NCBI GenBank assembly: GCA_017478725.1
Contig: JAFVDD010000020.1
Location: 1-33,170, forward strand
Source of the DNA: Paludibacteraceae bacterium
GTDB taxonomy: Bacteria; Bacteroidota; Bacteroidia; Bacteroidales; Paludibacteraceae
Length of the DNA stretch: 33,170 bases
Direction of reading: 5' to 3'
Shown: piece by piece, positions 1-7,769 of the stretch
How positions within the stretch are numbered: the stretch's first letter is position 1
Layout: every line of letters starts with the position of its first letter
Notes under the pieces: model-generated
Database searches by the model: none
Told to the model about the DNA's origin: nothing
Seen by the model: the letters and a program-made list of their open reading frames with translations, nothing else
Translations under genes and position numbers: made by a program

Positions 1-93
1 ATTGCTATCGCTAACAAACTTATCCGACAGGCGTTTGCTGTTGTTACTCAAAATCGACCCTATATAGATGGATATGTATCATCTTTAGCTTAA
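1..93 (+). CDS. C-terminal end of an IS110-like transposase (partial)
   Basis: Frame 1 is open from the first base and ends at TAA 91-93, giving 30 residues ending PYIDGYVSSLA. The segment AIANKLIRQAFAVV resembles the C-terminal helix of IS110/IS1111-family (DEDD) transposases, where an 'AxANKLxR..FA' pattern precedes the stop. The N-terminal RuvC-like domain and the catalytic serine region are outside the window, so the family call rests on a short tail only. It could be the tail of another protein. Position at the very edge, with another IS at the opposite edge, fits an assembly break at a repeated element. Confidence 0.5.
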   Translation: MAIANKLIRQAFAVVTQNRPYIDGYVSSLA

Positions 94-338
94 AAAGGTA
101 ATTTTTTATCACTTTTTTAATATAGTTCGTTTATGTCTTTGTGTGCTTTATACTCGTAGAGTTGTACAAATTGGTAGTAAAAGCTGTCTGTAAGCTTGCT
201 TATAAGCAGGTTTTAGTAGCTATTTGTGCAGGATGCTTCAGCATCTAAAGCACGCAAAGGGTTTATCTTGGTTTTTGTCTAATTTTTATGGAACACGAGT
301 GATAAAATACATATTTTCGAAAAAAAAAACACGAAATA
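94..338. other. Gene-free AT-rich stretch downstream of the IS110-like tail
   Basis: No convincing coding frame is seen. The stretch holds a 12-bp perfect palindrome (TGCTTATAAGCA, 197-208) and a longer hairpin at 223-258: GATGC-TTCA-GCATC at 232-245, enclosed by GTGC 226-229 pairing with GCAC 250-253. It may be the non-coding end of the IS element; the right end of IS1111-type elements is known to be non-coding and, in some, to encode the guide (bridge) RNA. The element boundary cannot be placed without a second copy. Confidence 0.4.
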
Positions 339-370
339 TTTGGTCATGTCAAAAAATTGTTGTACCTTTG
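339..370 (+). promoter_or_regulatory. Bacteroidota-type promoter of rplU-rpmA
   Basis: TTTG at 339-342, a 20-nt spacer, then TACCTTTG at 363-370 exactly match the Bacteroidota primary sigma consensus (TTTG-N19-21-TAnnTTTG). Transcription should begin a few bases after 370, giving a leader of about 245 nt before rplU. Confidence 0.75.
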
Positions 371-623
371 CACGCTTTTTTGTCGGTCGAGAGGCTCGAC
401 ACCCATTGTGCCATTCGGCGGAAAAAGCAATATTTATACGGAAAGGCCAGAATAAGTATTACCCCGCAGCGTATGAGTCGTACGACAGCAGCGCACAGGA
501 CATTGGTAATCGCCGCACCGCAGTAACAGCTATCAGCCGTCAGAAGTCAGAAGTCAGCCATTAGAAATCAGTTTGAAAGCTGAAAGCTGAATACTGAAAG
601 CTGAAAGCCCAAAACAACATACA
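371..623 (+). other. Long 5' leader of rplU with hairpin and repeat tract
   Basis: About 250 nt separate the promoter from the rplU start. Right after the transcription start lies a 6-bp hairpin, GTCGAG 386-391 / CTCGAC 395-400 with loop AGG. The last part (529-609) is an imperfect repeat tract built from GTCAGAA and CTGAAAG units. Ribosomal protein operons often carry autoregulatory leaders, so one may exist here, but I recognise no named leader motif. No small ORF in it looks convincing. Confidence 0.4.
529..609. repeat. Imperfect GTCAGAA / CTGAAAG repeat tract
   Basis: The tract begins with an inverted copy (529-543, GCTATCAGCCGTCAG) of the CTGACGGCTGATGGC motif seen at 3421, 4255, 29119 and 29931. 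It continues with GTCAGAA repeated twice and then GCTGAAA/ACTGAAA units up to 14 bp before the rplU start. Confidence 0.7.
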
Positions 624-944
624 ATGTACGCAGTTGTAGAAATGAAAGGCCAGCAATTCAAAGTAGAGGCCGGCAAAAAACTCTTCATCAACCGCATCGC
701 CGATCTGGAGAAAGGTGCGACGGTTGAGTTTGAGAACGTCCTGTTGATTGACAACGAGGGCAAAGTAAAAGTAGGCGCACCTTATGTAAAGGGCGCAAAA
801 GTGGTTTGCGAAGTACTCGACAACGAGGCTCGCGGCGAGAAAATCCTTGTTTTCCATAAGAAACGCCGCAAAGGCTTCCGCAAGCTGAACGGTCACCGTC
901 AGGATCTGACCAACGTAGTAGTTAAAGAGATTGTTATTGCTTAA
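624..944 (+). CDS. rplU: 50S ribosomal protein L21
   Basis: The 106-aa product starts [17 protein letters not shown] and contains the classic L21 features: the YAVVE.KG.Q.KV N-terminus, a basic [15 protein letters not shown] segment that contacts 23S rRNA, and the hydrophobic C-terminal strand. Length is normal for the family (about 103 residues). It is a structural component of the large ribosomal subunit. rpmA follows 18 nt downstream, the nearly universal L21-L27 pair, so both share the promoter at 339-370. The ATG at 624 is the only start giving the conserved N-terminus. Confidence 0.97.
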   Translation: MYAVVEMKGQQFKVEAGKKLFINRIADLEKGATVEFENVLLIDNEGKVKVGAPYVKGAKVVCEVLDNEARGEKILVFHKKRRKGFRKLNGHRQDLTNVVVKEIVIA

Positions 945-962
945 AAGAAAGGACAACAGAGT

Positions 963-1229
963 ATGGCTCACAAGAAAGGTGTCGGTAGTTCGAAGAACGG
1001 CCGTGAATCAGAAAGCAAACGCCTGGGCGTGAAGATCTTTGGTGGTCAGTTCGCTAAGGCAGGTAACATCATCGTACGTCAGCGTGGCACAGTCCACAAC
1101 CCTGGTGAAAACATGGGTATGGGCAGCGACCACACCTTGTTCGCACTTTGCGACGGCATCGTTACGTTCCGCAAGAAACGCGACAACAAATCGTACGTCT
1201 CCATCCAGCCGGTGGAAGTTGAAGCTTAA
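963..1229 (+). CDS. rpmA: 50S ribosomal protein L27
   Basis: The 88-aa product starts [24 protein letters not shown] and carries the conserved L27 core [15 protein letters not shown] and the G-M-G-.DHTLFAL motif. L27 sits near the peptidyl-transferase centre. The N-terminus begins directly with AHKKG, so there is no cleavable extension of the Firmicutes type. It follows rplU by 18 nt and is followed by a strong intrinsic terminator, so the operon is just these two genes. Confidence 0.97.
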   Translation: MAHKKGVGSSKNGRESESKRLGVKIFGGQFAKAGNIIVRQRGTVHNPGENMGMGSDHTLFALCDGIVTFRKKRDNKSYVSIQPVEVEA

Positions 1230-1248
1230 TCGGCGGAGAGACCCAAGA

Positions 1249-1288
1249 AAATCTCCTACCGAGGCTTCGGCTCAGGTGGGAGATTTTT
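1249..1288 (+). terminator. Intrinsic terminator of rplU-rpmA
   Basis: A 12-bp outer stem (1249-1260 with 1275-1286, one G-U pair) encloses a small GC-TTCG-GC hairpin (1264-1271) and is followed by a run of T ending at 1288. It lies 20 nt after the rpmA stop codon. Confidence 0.9.
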
Positions 1289-1297
1289 CATTATTTT

Positions 1298-1340
1298 ACT
1301 AGTCGTCTAGTCAACTAGCCGGCTAGCCAACTAAGTTAAC
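1298..1340. repeat. CTAG-rich imperfect repeat tract
   Basis: The gap between the terminator and serS contains ACTAGTCGTCTAGTCAACTAG followed by further CTAG units, with TAGCCAACTA at 1324-1333. The same decamer is found, in the complementary orientation, at the TetR 3' end (29293-29302), with a close variant at the tolC 3' end. Confidence 0.7.
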
Positions 1341-1356
1341 CAAACAACAAGATACA

Positions 1357-2736
1357 ATGCTTACATTAAAACAAATCTATGACGATAAAGCCCGCATCAT
1401 AGCCGGCTTGGAGAAGAAACACTTCGCCGGCGCCGCAGAGGTGATAGACGAGGTGCTTCGTCTTGACGGAGAGCGCAAGTCCGCGCAGCAGCAGAAAGAC
1501 GCCGCAGCGGCAGAGATGAATAAAATAAGCAAGTCGATCGGTCAGCTGATGGCGCAAGGCAAACGCGAGGAAGCCGAGGCTGCCAAAGCGCAGACGGGCA
1601 AACTGAAGGACGATTTAGCGATATACGATGTACGAATGAAAGAGGCGGAAGAGGCGCAAACCAAACTGCTGCTGACTATTCCCAACGTGCCGTACGACAT
1701 CGTTCCCGAAGGCGCGAGCGCGGAGGACAACCTCGCCGTGACCATCGGCAACTGGCCCAACCAGCCGATGATAGACGCTATCGCCAAGAACGGCGCAGTG
1801 GCTCTCCGCGACTGGGACACCGCCACTGACGAGGCAATAGCAGACGACCGCCTAACGAAATGTTCGGGTGGCGAGCCGCTCGCCCCTCACTGGGAGCTGG
1901 CGAAGAAATACAACCTCATTGATTTTGACCTGGGCGTGAAGATCAGCGGCGCCGGATTCCCGGTGTATATCGGTCAGGGCGCACGCCTCCAGCGCGCACT
2001 CATCAATTTCTTCCTTGCCGAGGCCAACAAAGCCGGCTACACGGAGATCATGCCGCCGACAGTGGTCAACGCCGCTTCGGGCTACGGCACAGGCCAGCTG
2101 CCCGACAAAGAGGGTCAGATGTACCACTGCGAGGTGGATGACCTCTACCTCATTCCTACAGCCGAAGTGCCGCTGACCAACCTCTACCGCGATGTCATCA
2201 TCGACGAGAAAGAGCTGCCTATCAAGAACTGCGCTTACACCGAGTGCTTCCGCCGCGAGGCAGGCTCGTACGGCAAGGATGTGCGCGGACTGAACCGTCT
2301 GCATGAGTTCTCGAAAATCGAGATTGTGCGCATCGACACGCCCGAGCACTCCGATGCGAGTCACAAAGAGATGCTTGCCCACGTAGAGGGATTGCTCCAG
2401 AAACTGGAACTGCCGTACCGCATCCTCCGCCTCTCCGGCGGAGACATGTCGTTCACCGCGGCGCTCTGCTATGACTTTGAGGTATATAGCGAGGCACAGC
2501 ACCGCTGGCTCGAAGTCAGCTCGACGAGTAATTTCGACACCTATCAGGCTAACCGCCTCAAGTGCCGTTACCGCCGCGCCGAGGACAAGAAAGTGACGCT
2601 CTGCCACACGCTGAACGGTTCGGCACTCGCCCTGCCGCGTATCGTGGCGGCACTCCTCGAGAACAACCAGACGCCCGAAGGGATCCGCATCCCCGCTGCG
2701 CTGCAGCCCTTCTTCGGCGACGACATGATCCGCTAA
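1357..2736 (+). CDS. serS: Seryl-tRNA synthetase
   Basis: This class II synthetase charges tRNA-Ser (and tRNA-Sec where present). The 459-aa product has an N-terminal helical hairpin (about 1-110) rich in Lys/Glu/Gln, which is the tRNA-binding coiled coil, then the catalytic domain. Motif 1 region GARLQRALINFFL lies near residue 208; motif 2 (FRREAGSYGKDVRGLNRLHEF) begins at residue 298; motif 3 (NGSALALPRIVAALLENNQ) begins around 420. Length is slightly above the usual 420-430. No consensus promoter is seen in the 68-nt gap after the rpmA terminator, so its promoter is unclear. Confidence 0.96.
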   Translation: MLTLKQIYDDKARIIAGLEKKHFAGAAEVIDEVLRLDGERKSAQQQKDAAAAEMNKISKSIGQLMAQGKREEAEAAKAQTGKLKDDLAIYDVRMKEAEEAQTKLLLTIPNVPYDIVPEGASAEDNLAVTIGNWPNQPMIDAIAKNGAVALRDWDTATDEAIADDRLTKCSGGEPLAPHWELAKKYNLIDFDLGVKISGAGFPVYIGQGARLQRALINFFLAEANKAGYTEIMPPTVVNAASGYGTGQLPDKEGQMYHCEVDDLYLIPTAEVPLTNLYRDVIIDEKELPIKNCAYTECFRREAGSYGKDVRGLNRLHEFSKIEIVRIDTPEHSDASHKEMLAHVEGLLQKLELPYRILRLSGGDMSFTAALCYDFEVYSEAQHRWLEVSSTSNFDTYQANRLKCRYRRAEDKKVTLCHTLNGSALALPRIVAALLENNQTPEGIRIPAALQPFFGDDMIR

Positions 2737-2790
2737 AAACGTACAGGCACACCGAAAACTCAAACTTTCGGTAAAAAACTCTAAAATCAA

Positions 2791-2820
2791 TGGCATATGC
2801 TTGCATATGTCATTTTTTTT
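2791..2820 (+). terminator. Weak hairpin plus T8 after serS, overlapping the next promoter
   Basis: The inverted repeat CATATGC (2794-2800) / GCATATG (2803-2809), with an outer TG/CA pair, is followed directly by eight T (2813-2820). It could terminate serS transcription. Its right arm also contains the -33 TTG of the next gene. The stem is AT-rich, so it is weak as a terminator; an operator is the alternative. Confidence 0.4.
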
Positions 2821-2831
2821 GTGTACCTTTG
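2800..2831 (+). promoter_or_regulatory. Bacteroidota-type promoter of the 2851 gene
   Basis: TTG at 2801-2803, a 20-nt spacer, and TACCTTTG at 2824-2831. The start ATG at 2851 is only 19 nt beyond the -7 element, which decides against the upstream in-frame ATG at 2797. Confidence 0.75.
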
Positions 2832-2850
2832 CACGCAAAATAGATTCGTT

Positions 2851-3390
2851 ATGAGTAATACTACAACTATATTGCTGCTTATTTTCGCCGTAGCGGTGGT
2901 CATCTTCGGCTTCTGGATGATCCAGTACTCGCAGTTCCGCAACGAGGAGAAGAAACGTCAGTGGGACCTCAAGCGTGAGAGTCAGAAAACGGTTTCGCCT
3001 ATCCGTCTCCGCGCCTATGAGCGGCTGGCGCTGCTGCTGGAACGCACAACGCCGGAGCACCTGATCATGGAGCTGCGCGCCAAAGAGCCCGAAGCGATGA
3101 GCAGCTGGAGTATCGGACAGATGCAGCAATACCTGTTGCAAACCATCCGCGCGGAGTTTGACCACAACCAAAGCCAGCAGATCTACGTGAGCGACGAGGT
3201 ATGGAGCCACATCATCCATTCGCGCGACGAGATGGCGGCGTTCGTAGTAGGCATAGCCTCCAAGATGCCCCAAGGCGCCACCACCATGGACTACGCCAAG
3301 ACGCTGCTCACCGCCTACGCGGAGAACGGCACCACGCCCAACGAAGTGGCGATGGAGGAACTGAAAAAGGAGGTCAAAACGCTGATGTAA
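2851..3390 (+). CDS. Membrane-anchored conserved Bacteroidota protein (DUF7935-like)
   Basis: The 179-aa product has one N-terminal transmembrane helix (about residues 6-24, TILLLIFAVAVVIFGFWMI) and then a soluble helical domain. The pattern 'PIRLRAYERLALLLERTTPEHLI', 'LLQTIRAEFDHNQSQQIYVSDEVW' and a C-terminal 'EELKKEVKTLM' matches, from memory, a widespread uncharacterised Bacteroidota family (DUF7935). Function is unknown. The start at 2851 is chosen because the promoter -7 element ends at 2831; an ATG at 2797 in the same frame lies upstream of the predicted transcription start. It stands alone between serS and the DUF6048-like gene. Confidence 0.8.
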   Translation: MSNTTTILLLIFAVAVVIFGFWMIQYSQFRNEEKKRQWDLKRESQKTVSPIRLRAYERLALLLERTTPEHLIMELRAKEPEAMSSWSIGQMQQYLLQTIRAEFDHNQSQQIYVSDEVWSHIIHSRDEMAAFVVGIASKMPQGATTMDYAKTLLTAYAENGTTPNEVAMEELKKEVKTLM

Positions 3391-3401
3391 TGGCGAATGG
3401 A

Positions 3402-3467
3402 TGAAAGTCAAAAGTCAAAAGCTGACGGCTGATGGCTGACGGCTGATGGCAAAAGTAATGTCAAAAG
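3402..3467. repeat. GTCAAAA and GCTGACGGCTGATGG repeat tract
   Basis: The 77-nt gap contains AAGTCAAAAGTCAAAA followed by GCTGACGGCTGATGGCTG (3421-3438) and a second GACGGCTGATGGC. The 18-mer at 3421-3438 recurs exactly inside the tolC coding region (29119-29136), and its first 16 nt recur at 4255-4270. Confidence 0.75.
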
Positions 3468-4190
3468 GTGAATGTACGAAGGGAACATAGCAGATGGCGG
3501 AGACTGACAGGTTTATGTCTTTTGGCCGTTGTATTGTGTCCATTGTGTCTCTCAGCCCAAGAGGCAGCGGCGGATTCAGCGCAAGCAACGCCGGTGTATC
3601 AGGGCATGAGTATCAAACTGGATGTGGGTGCTACGGCGCTGGCATTAGGTATCAGCAAAGGACAGATCCAGCACTATGAGTTGGGCATGAACTGGCGGCT
3701 CATCAACCGTCTCTACCCTACTTTTGAAGCCGGCTACGCCGGCACACTGCCTGCCACCTCCGCCAACCCTTCACGTGGCGAACAGATAAGAGGCGACTCG
3801 CTCCATTACCGCGGTCAGGGAGGATTCATCCGCGTGGGACTGGATATCAATCCGCTCAAGAAAAGCGCCGCTACATCCCCCCACGCGTTGCTGGTAGGCG
3901 TCCGCCTGGGTACAGCCGTCCAGCAGATGAGTCAGGAGAACAGCAACAGTCCGGCAGTGACCTACAACGGCGTTCGGGCGGATTGCTGGGGAGAAGTGGT
4001 AGCAGGATGCCAGGTGGATGTATATAAAGGCCTGACGATGGGATGGATGGGAAGAATACGGTTTCTCTTCACCCGCGCCGTGCCGACCGACCGTGTAGAG
4101 GCATTGACGGTACCGCTATACATACCCGGCTACGGTCATTACGACACGATGGCATGGGGACTGAGTTACTATATAGGTTATAAGTTTTAA
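3468..4190 (+). CDS. Secreted or outer-membrane beta-rich protein (DUF6048-like)
   Basis: The 240-aa product has a signal peptide (basic start MNVRREHSRWRR, hydrophobic LTGLCLLAVVLCPLCLSA, cleavage near AQEA). The mature part contains alternating beta-strand segments ending in aromatic residues (GLSYYIGYKF at the C-terminus), as expected of a small outer-membrane barrel. The motif 'YQGMSIKLDVGATALAL' followed by 'YELGMNWRLINRLYPTFEAGYAG' recalls the Bacteroidota DUF6048 family; the assignment is from memory. Function is unknown. An outer-membrane location would agree with the envelope genes downstream. Confidence 0.7.
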   Translation: MNVRREHSRWRRLTGLCLLAVVLCPLCLSAQEAAADSAQATPVYQGMSIKLDVGATALALGISKGQIQHYELGMNWRLINRLYPTFEAGYAGTLPATSANPSRGEQIRGDSLHYRGQGGFIRVGLDINPLKKSAATSPHALLVGVRLGTAVQQMSQENSNSPAVTYNGVRADCWGEVVAGCQVDVYKGLTMGWMGRIRFLFTRAVPTDRVEALTVPLYIPGYGHYDTMAWGLSYYIGYKF

Positions 4191-4270
4191 GTCAGAAGTC
4201 AGCCGTCGGAAGGTTAATGGCGAATGGACGAATGTCTGACGCAGGTCTGACCTGGCTGACGGCTGATGGC
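4188..4270. repeat. GTCAGAAGTCAG / GCTGACGGCTGATGGC repeat tract
   Basis: The repeat starts at the stop codon itself (TAAGTCAGAAGTCAGCC at 4188-4204). It continues with TGGCGAATGGACGAATG and ends with GCTGACGGCTGATGGC (4255-4270), 22 nt before the start of the next gene. Confidence 0.75.
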
Positions 4271-4292
4271 GAAAGTAAAGTCAAAAATCACA

Positions 4293-5051
4293 ATGATAGA
4301 AGTAAAAGACATCGTTAAATCGTTTGACGGAAACGTGGTGCTGGATCACGTCAGTGCTACGCTGCGCGACGGCGAAGTGAATATGATAATCGGTCAGTCC
4401 GGTTCGGGAAAGACGGTGCTGATGAAAAGCCTGATAGGCCTGCACTCGGTGGATAGCGGACAAATACTGTACGACGGGCGCGATCTGGCACAGATGAAGG
4501 AGAAAGAGATCCGTGCCCTCCACCGCGAGGTGGGAATGCTGTTTCAGGGCTCGGCGTTGTTCGACAGCATGACTGTCATGGAGAACGTGCTCTTTCCTAT
4601 GGAGATGTTCGCTCACCAGACCCAGGCCCAGATGCAGGCACGCGCGGAGTTCTGCCTGAGGCGCGTAGAGATGCCTGAGCGCGTATGGCACCTGATGCCC
4701 AGCGAGATATCCGGCGGCCAGCAAAAACGAGTAGCTATTGCACGCGCGATTGTGCTGGAGCCGAGATACCTGTTTTGCGACGAACCCAACTCAGGTCTGG
4801 ACCCGAAGACCAGCCTGGTGATTGACGCCCTGATACAGGATATCACACGCGAATACAACATCTGCACCATTGTCAACAGCCATGACATGAACTCCATTAT
4901 GGAAATCGGCGACAATATCGTCTTTCTCAAAGGCGGCAAGAAAGAGTGGCAGGGCAGCCGCCACGATGTGTTCACAAGCGACAACGAAGCACTGAATGAT
5001 TTCGTATTCGCAAGCGATTTGTTCAAGAAAATAAAACAAGCCAGTATATGA
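4293..5051 (+). CDS. mlaF: MlaF-type ABC transporter ATPase (phospholipid transport)
   Basis: This is the ATPase of a Mla-type intermembrane lipid transporter (252 aa). Visible motifs: Walker A GQSGSGKT at residues 34-41, Q-loop region LFQGSALFDSMTVMENV, signature ISGGQQKRVAIARAI, Walker B YLFCDEP followed by D-loop NSGLDP, and switch histidine NSHDM. The 'GSALFDSMTVMENV' segment is typical of MlaF rather than general importers. I place the start at ATG 4293 (MIEVKDIVKSF); an in-frame ATG at 4266 would add nine residues that come from the repeat tract. No permease (mlaE) or substrate-binding (mlaD) gene is in this window. Its stop overlaps the next start by 4 nt. Confidence 0.88.
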   Translation: MIEVKDIVKSFDGNVVLDHVSATLRDGEVNMIIGQSGSGKTVLMKSLIGLHSVDSGQILYDGRDLAQMKEKEIRALHREVGMLFQGSALFDSMTVMENVLFPMEMFAHQTQAQMQARAEFCLRRVEMPERVWHLMPSEISGGQQKRVAIARAIVLEPRYLFCDEPNSGLDPKTSLVIDALIQDITREYNICTIVNSHDMNSIMEIGDNIVFLKGGKKEWQGSRHDVFTSDNEALNDFVFASDLFKKIKQASI

Positions 5052-5407
5052 TGAAAAAGATTTGGATAATGGCTTTATTGGCCATAATGACTGTAGGAAC
5101 AACAGCACAAGCAGAGGAAAAAGCAATCCCCGAGCGGCACAACATGCCCGCCTACCGCGGACTGATTGAACGCGAACAGCCGAACGGATATATCCTGCGT
5201 ACGTTCCTGCGTGGCGACGAACACATGCATTGGGCCATGACAGAAGACGGATGGCAGATCATGGAAGACAAAAAAGGATGGCTCCGCTATGCCCGGTTGA
5301 AGAAGAACGGCAATGCAGTACGCAGTTGCCGCAAAGCGCACAACGCCGCAGACCGCAAACGTTGCGAGCAAAGATGGCTGGACAAACACGGCGTCAAGAA
5401 GATATGA
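5048..5407 (+). CDS. Small secreted protein resembling an M6-protease propeptide
   Basis: The 119-aa product has a signal peptide (MMKKIWIMALLAIMTVGTTAQA). Its mature part resembles the N-terminal pro-region of the protease encoded directly downstream: 'MPAYRGLIEREQPNGYILRTFL.GDEHMHW' here against '[29 protein letters not shown]' there. The GDEHxHW...DG segment is the usual M6 N-terminal signature. There is no catalytic domain. The C-terminal 30 residues are strongly basic with two cysteines (SC...RC), absent from the protease. Starts and stops overlap by 4 nt with both mlaF (upstream) and the protease (downstream), so co-translation is likely. It may act as an inhibitor or chaperone of the protease; that is inference. 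Confidence 0.75.
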   Translation: MMKKIWIMALLAIMTVGTTAQAEEKAIPERHNMPAYRGLIEREQPNGYILRTFLRGDEHMHWAMTEDGWQIMEDKKGWLRYARLKKNGNAVRSCRKAHNAADRKRCEQRWLDKHGVKKI

Positions 5408-7011
5408 GAAAATCCATCGTTACCATATTTCTCTGCTATCTCGCGCTATACATAACAGCCAAGCCCGCCTACCGGGGTCCTATCACACGGATCGCGGCAG
5501 ACGGCAGCGAACAAACAGTCTATCTGCACGGCAACGAGCATTTCCACTATATGACTGATGCAGACGGGCAATGGCTGGATGAAGCCACGCTGCTACCGTT
5601 GAGCGAAGAAATGAAAAGTGAGAAACTGAAGCAGAAAGCAGAGACGGCCGCTATCCGCCGTGCCCCGCAACAGACCGGAGCCATAGGCGACCAGCCTAAT
5701 CCCGCCCCGCGGGGATTGCTCATTCTCGTCAATTTCGCGGACCTCGGTTTCACCACTCCTGTCGCCACTATCGACAGCATGCTCAACGGACAGAACTTCA
5801 GCCGGAGCTACACGTTTATGCAGGACGGACGGCGCCGCCGCATTACATCATCCGGCAGCGCACGCAAATATTTTCAGGACCAGAGCTACGGACAATACAA
5901 CCCTGTGTTTGACGTAGTGGGGCCTGTCACGCTGAAGAACAATGCTTCCTACTACGGCGAAAACAACGCACAAGGCAACGACAAACGTGCTGGACAAATG
6001 ATCAACGAAGCATGCCAGCTGGCGGACACGGAGTTTGACGTTGATTTCACCCTGTATGACAACGACGGAGACGGATATGTTGATTTTGTATATATCATCT
6101 ACGCAGGCTACGGCGAAGCGGACGGAGGCGGTGATTCCACTATCTGGCCTCATCAATCCTACACCTATTATCAGGTTGACAACAAATATGTGAGCCGTTA
6201 TGCATGCGGCAACGAGCTCAATAATTTCAGCAAGAAGTACGACGGCATAGGCACTTTCTGCCACGAGTTCAGCCATGTACTGGGATTGCCGGATTTATAC
6301 ATCGTAGGCGACGGCACGCATAAAACGCTCGGGCAATGGGATATCATGGACTACGGCCCCTACAACAACGACGGAAACACGCCTCCCGCCTATTCAGCCT
6401 ACGAGCGGTTCTATATGGGCTGGCTCACTCCGCGCGCACTCACGGCAGCCGAGACGGTCGAACTCAGTCCTATCAATGAAAACGGAGGAGAATCGTTGAT
6501 CCTTTCGTCCAGAGCGCATAACCTCGTCGGGTGGAACCCGAACCCCACGGAGTTTTACCTGCTGGAGGTAAGAAAGAAAGAAGGATGGGATGCATATATT
6601 CCCGGTTCCGGCATGCTGATCAGCCGGATCAGATACAGCCGGTCCAAATGGCAGAACAACTCCGTCAACGCTACTGCCGGTTCCATGGGAGTGGATATTC
6701 TGGAGGCTGACGGTTCAGCCCCGGCATACTCTGATGATCCCGAAACATATGATGCAGGTTATTTCGGCAAAGCCGGAGACGCATTCCCTGCCGGAGCTAC
6801 CGAATGGACGGCGTTCGCCGGACACGAGATCACCAATATACAACTGCTAAGCAACGGAACTGTGCTGTTTGATTACCTCGGAGGATCGCCTCAATCGGTT
6901 GAGCAGACTACTACAGGCACCTCCGCTATACGGATTCTGCGCAACGGGAAGGTTCTGATTATCCGCAACGGCATTACCTATGATTTGAACGGACGAATAA
7001 TAGCATTATGA
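5404..7011 (+). CDS. Secreted M6-family metalloprotease
   Basis: The 535-aa product starts at ATG 5404, overlapping the previous stop by 4 nt; a longer open frame upstream is antisense-like and unlikely. Order: signal peptide (1-19), propeptide-like segment (PAYRG...GNEHFHY, about 20-55), then the peptidase domain. The zinc site is HEFSH at residues 287-291 with D297 in LGLPD as probable third ligand, as in immune-inhibitor-A-type M6 enzymes. DNDGDGYVD at 219-227 is the family's calcium-loop-like motif. The tail ([16 protein letters not shown]) matches a short C-terminal motif seen in many secreted Bacteroidales proteins and shared with the protein at 30377. Substrate unknown. Confidence 0.9.
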   Translation: MRKSIVTIFLCYLALYITAKPAYRGPITRIAADGSEQTVYLHGNEHFHYMTDADGQWLDEATLLPLSEEMKSEKLKQKAETAAIRRAPQQTGAIGDQPNPAPRGLLILVNFADLGFTTPVATIDSMLNGQNFSRSYTFMQDGRRRRITSSGSARKYFQDQSYGQYNPVFDVVGPVTLKNNASYYGENNAQGNDKRAGQMINEACQLADTEFDVDFTLYDNDGDGYVDFVYIIYAGYGEADGGGDSTIWPHQSYTYYQVDNKYVSRYACGNELNNFSKKYDGIGTFCHEFSHVLGLPDLYIVGDGTHKTLGQWDIMDYGPYNNDGNTPPAYSAYERFYMGWLTPRALTAAETVELSPINENGGESLILSSRAHNLVGWNPNPTEFYLLEVRKKEGWDAYIPGSGMLISRIRYSRSKWQNNSVNATAGSMGVDILEADGSAPAYSDDPETYDAGYFGKAGDAFPAGATEWTAFAGHEITNIQLLSNGTVLFDYLGGSPQSVEQTTTGTSAIRILRNGKVLIIRNGITYDLNGRIIAL

Positions 7012-7769
7012 AAATCATCAGTTATAATTTAAACGGAATACGCTCGGCCATCGGCAAAGGGCTGCTCGACTGGTTGCAGACGGAGAATCCCGATGTATTC
7101 TGTATCCAGGAGAGCAAGGCGCAACCGGAACAGATTGACGTCATGGCTATGCAGGAACTGGGCTACCGCAGTTATATTCACTCGGCGGAGAAGAAAGGTT
7201 ATTCCGGCGTGTGCATCTTCACCAAAAACGAGCCGGACAAAGTTGTTGCAGGCATGGGCATCCCCAAATACGACCGCGAGGGACGGGTTTTGCGGGTGGA
7301 TTTCGGCGAGCTGACAATCATCGATGCCTATATCCCCAGCGGCACAACCGGCGACGAACGGCAAGCGTTCAAGATGGAGTTTCTCGAGGATTTCCTCATC
7401 TGGATTACCGAGCTCCGCAAAGAGCGGCCGAATATTATTGTCTGCGGCGATTACAACATCTGCCACAAGCCTATTGATATCAACCACCCCGAGCGGCAGA
7501 TCGGTGTTTCGGGATTCCTGCCTGAAGAACGCGAATGGATGGATAGGTGGGAGGCAAGCGGATTAGTAGATTCCTTCCGCGTGTTCGACCAAAGCCCCGA
7601 GCGGTACAGCTGGTGGAGCTGGCGCGCAGGTGCCAGGGCACGTAACGTAGGATGGCGTATTGATTACCTGTGGGTAAGCGAAACGCTGAGAGACAGATTA
7701 GCGGATGGAAAGATTTTAACAGAAGCCGTTCATTCGGACCATTGCCCCGTAGCGTTATGGATAGACTAA
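7008..7769 (+). CDS. xth: Exodeoxyribonuclease III / AP endonuclease
   Basis: The 253-aa product is a member of the endonuclease/exonuclease/phosphatase fold acting in base excision repair at abasic sites. Key motifs: [10 protein letters not shown] (residue N7 region), FCIQESKAQ (metal-binding Glu), [12 protein letters not shown] (catalytic Asp and Asn), [20 protein letters not shown] (nucleotide contacts) and SDHCPV (catalytic Asp-His). Length is normal. It overlaps the protease stop by 4 nt and the lptB start by 13 nt, so it sits inside an envelope gene chain although its job is DNA repair. Confidence 0.95.
   Translation: MKIISYNLNGIRSAIGKGLLDWLQTENPDVFCIQESKAQPEQIDVMAMQELGYRSYIHSAEKKGYSGVCIFTKNEPDKVVAGMGIPKYDREGRVLRVDFGELTIIDAYIPSGTTGDERQAFKMEFLEDFLIWITELRKERPNIIVCGDYNICHKPIDINHPERQIGVSGFLPEEREWMDRWEASGLVDSFRVFDQSPERYSWWSWRAGARARNVGWRIDYLWVSETLRDRLADGKILTEAVHSDHCPVALWID

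Noticed and set aside
224-526. 100-codon open frame before rplU
   Set aside because: Crosses the promoter at 339-370 and has no protein-like pattern.
1852-3411. Long minus-strand open frame of 519 codons opposite serS
   Set aside because: It is antisense to serS and the 2851 gene, with composition typical of a shadow of GC-rich codons; no family features.
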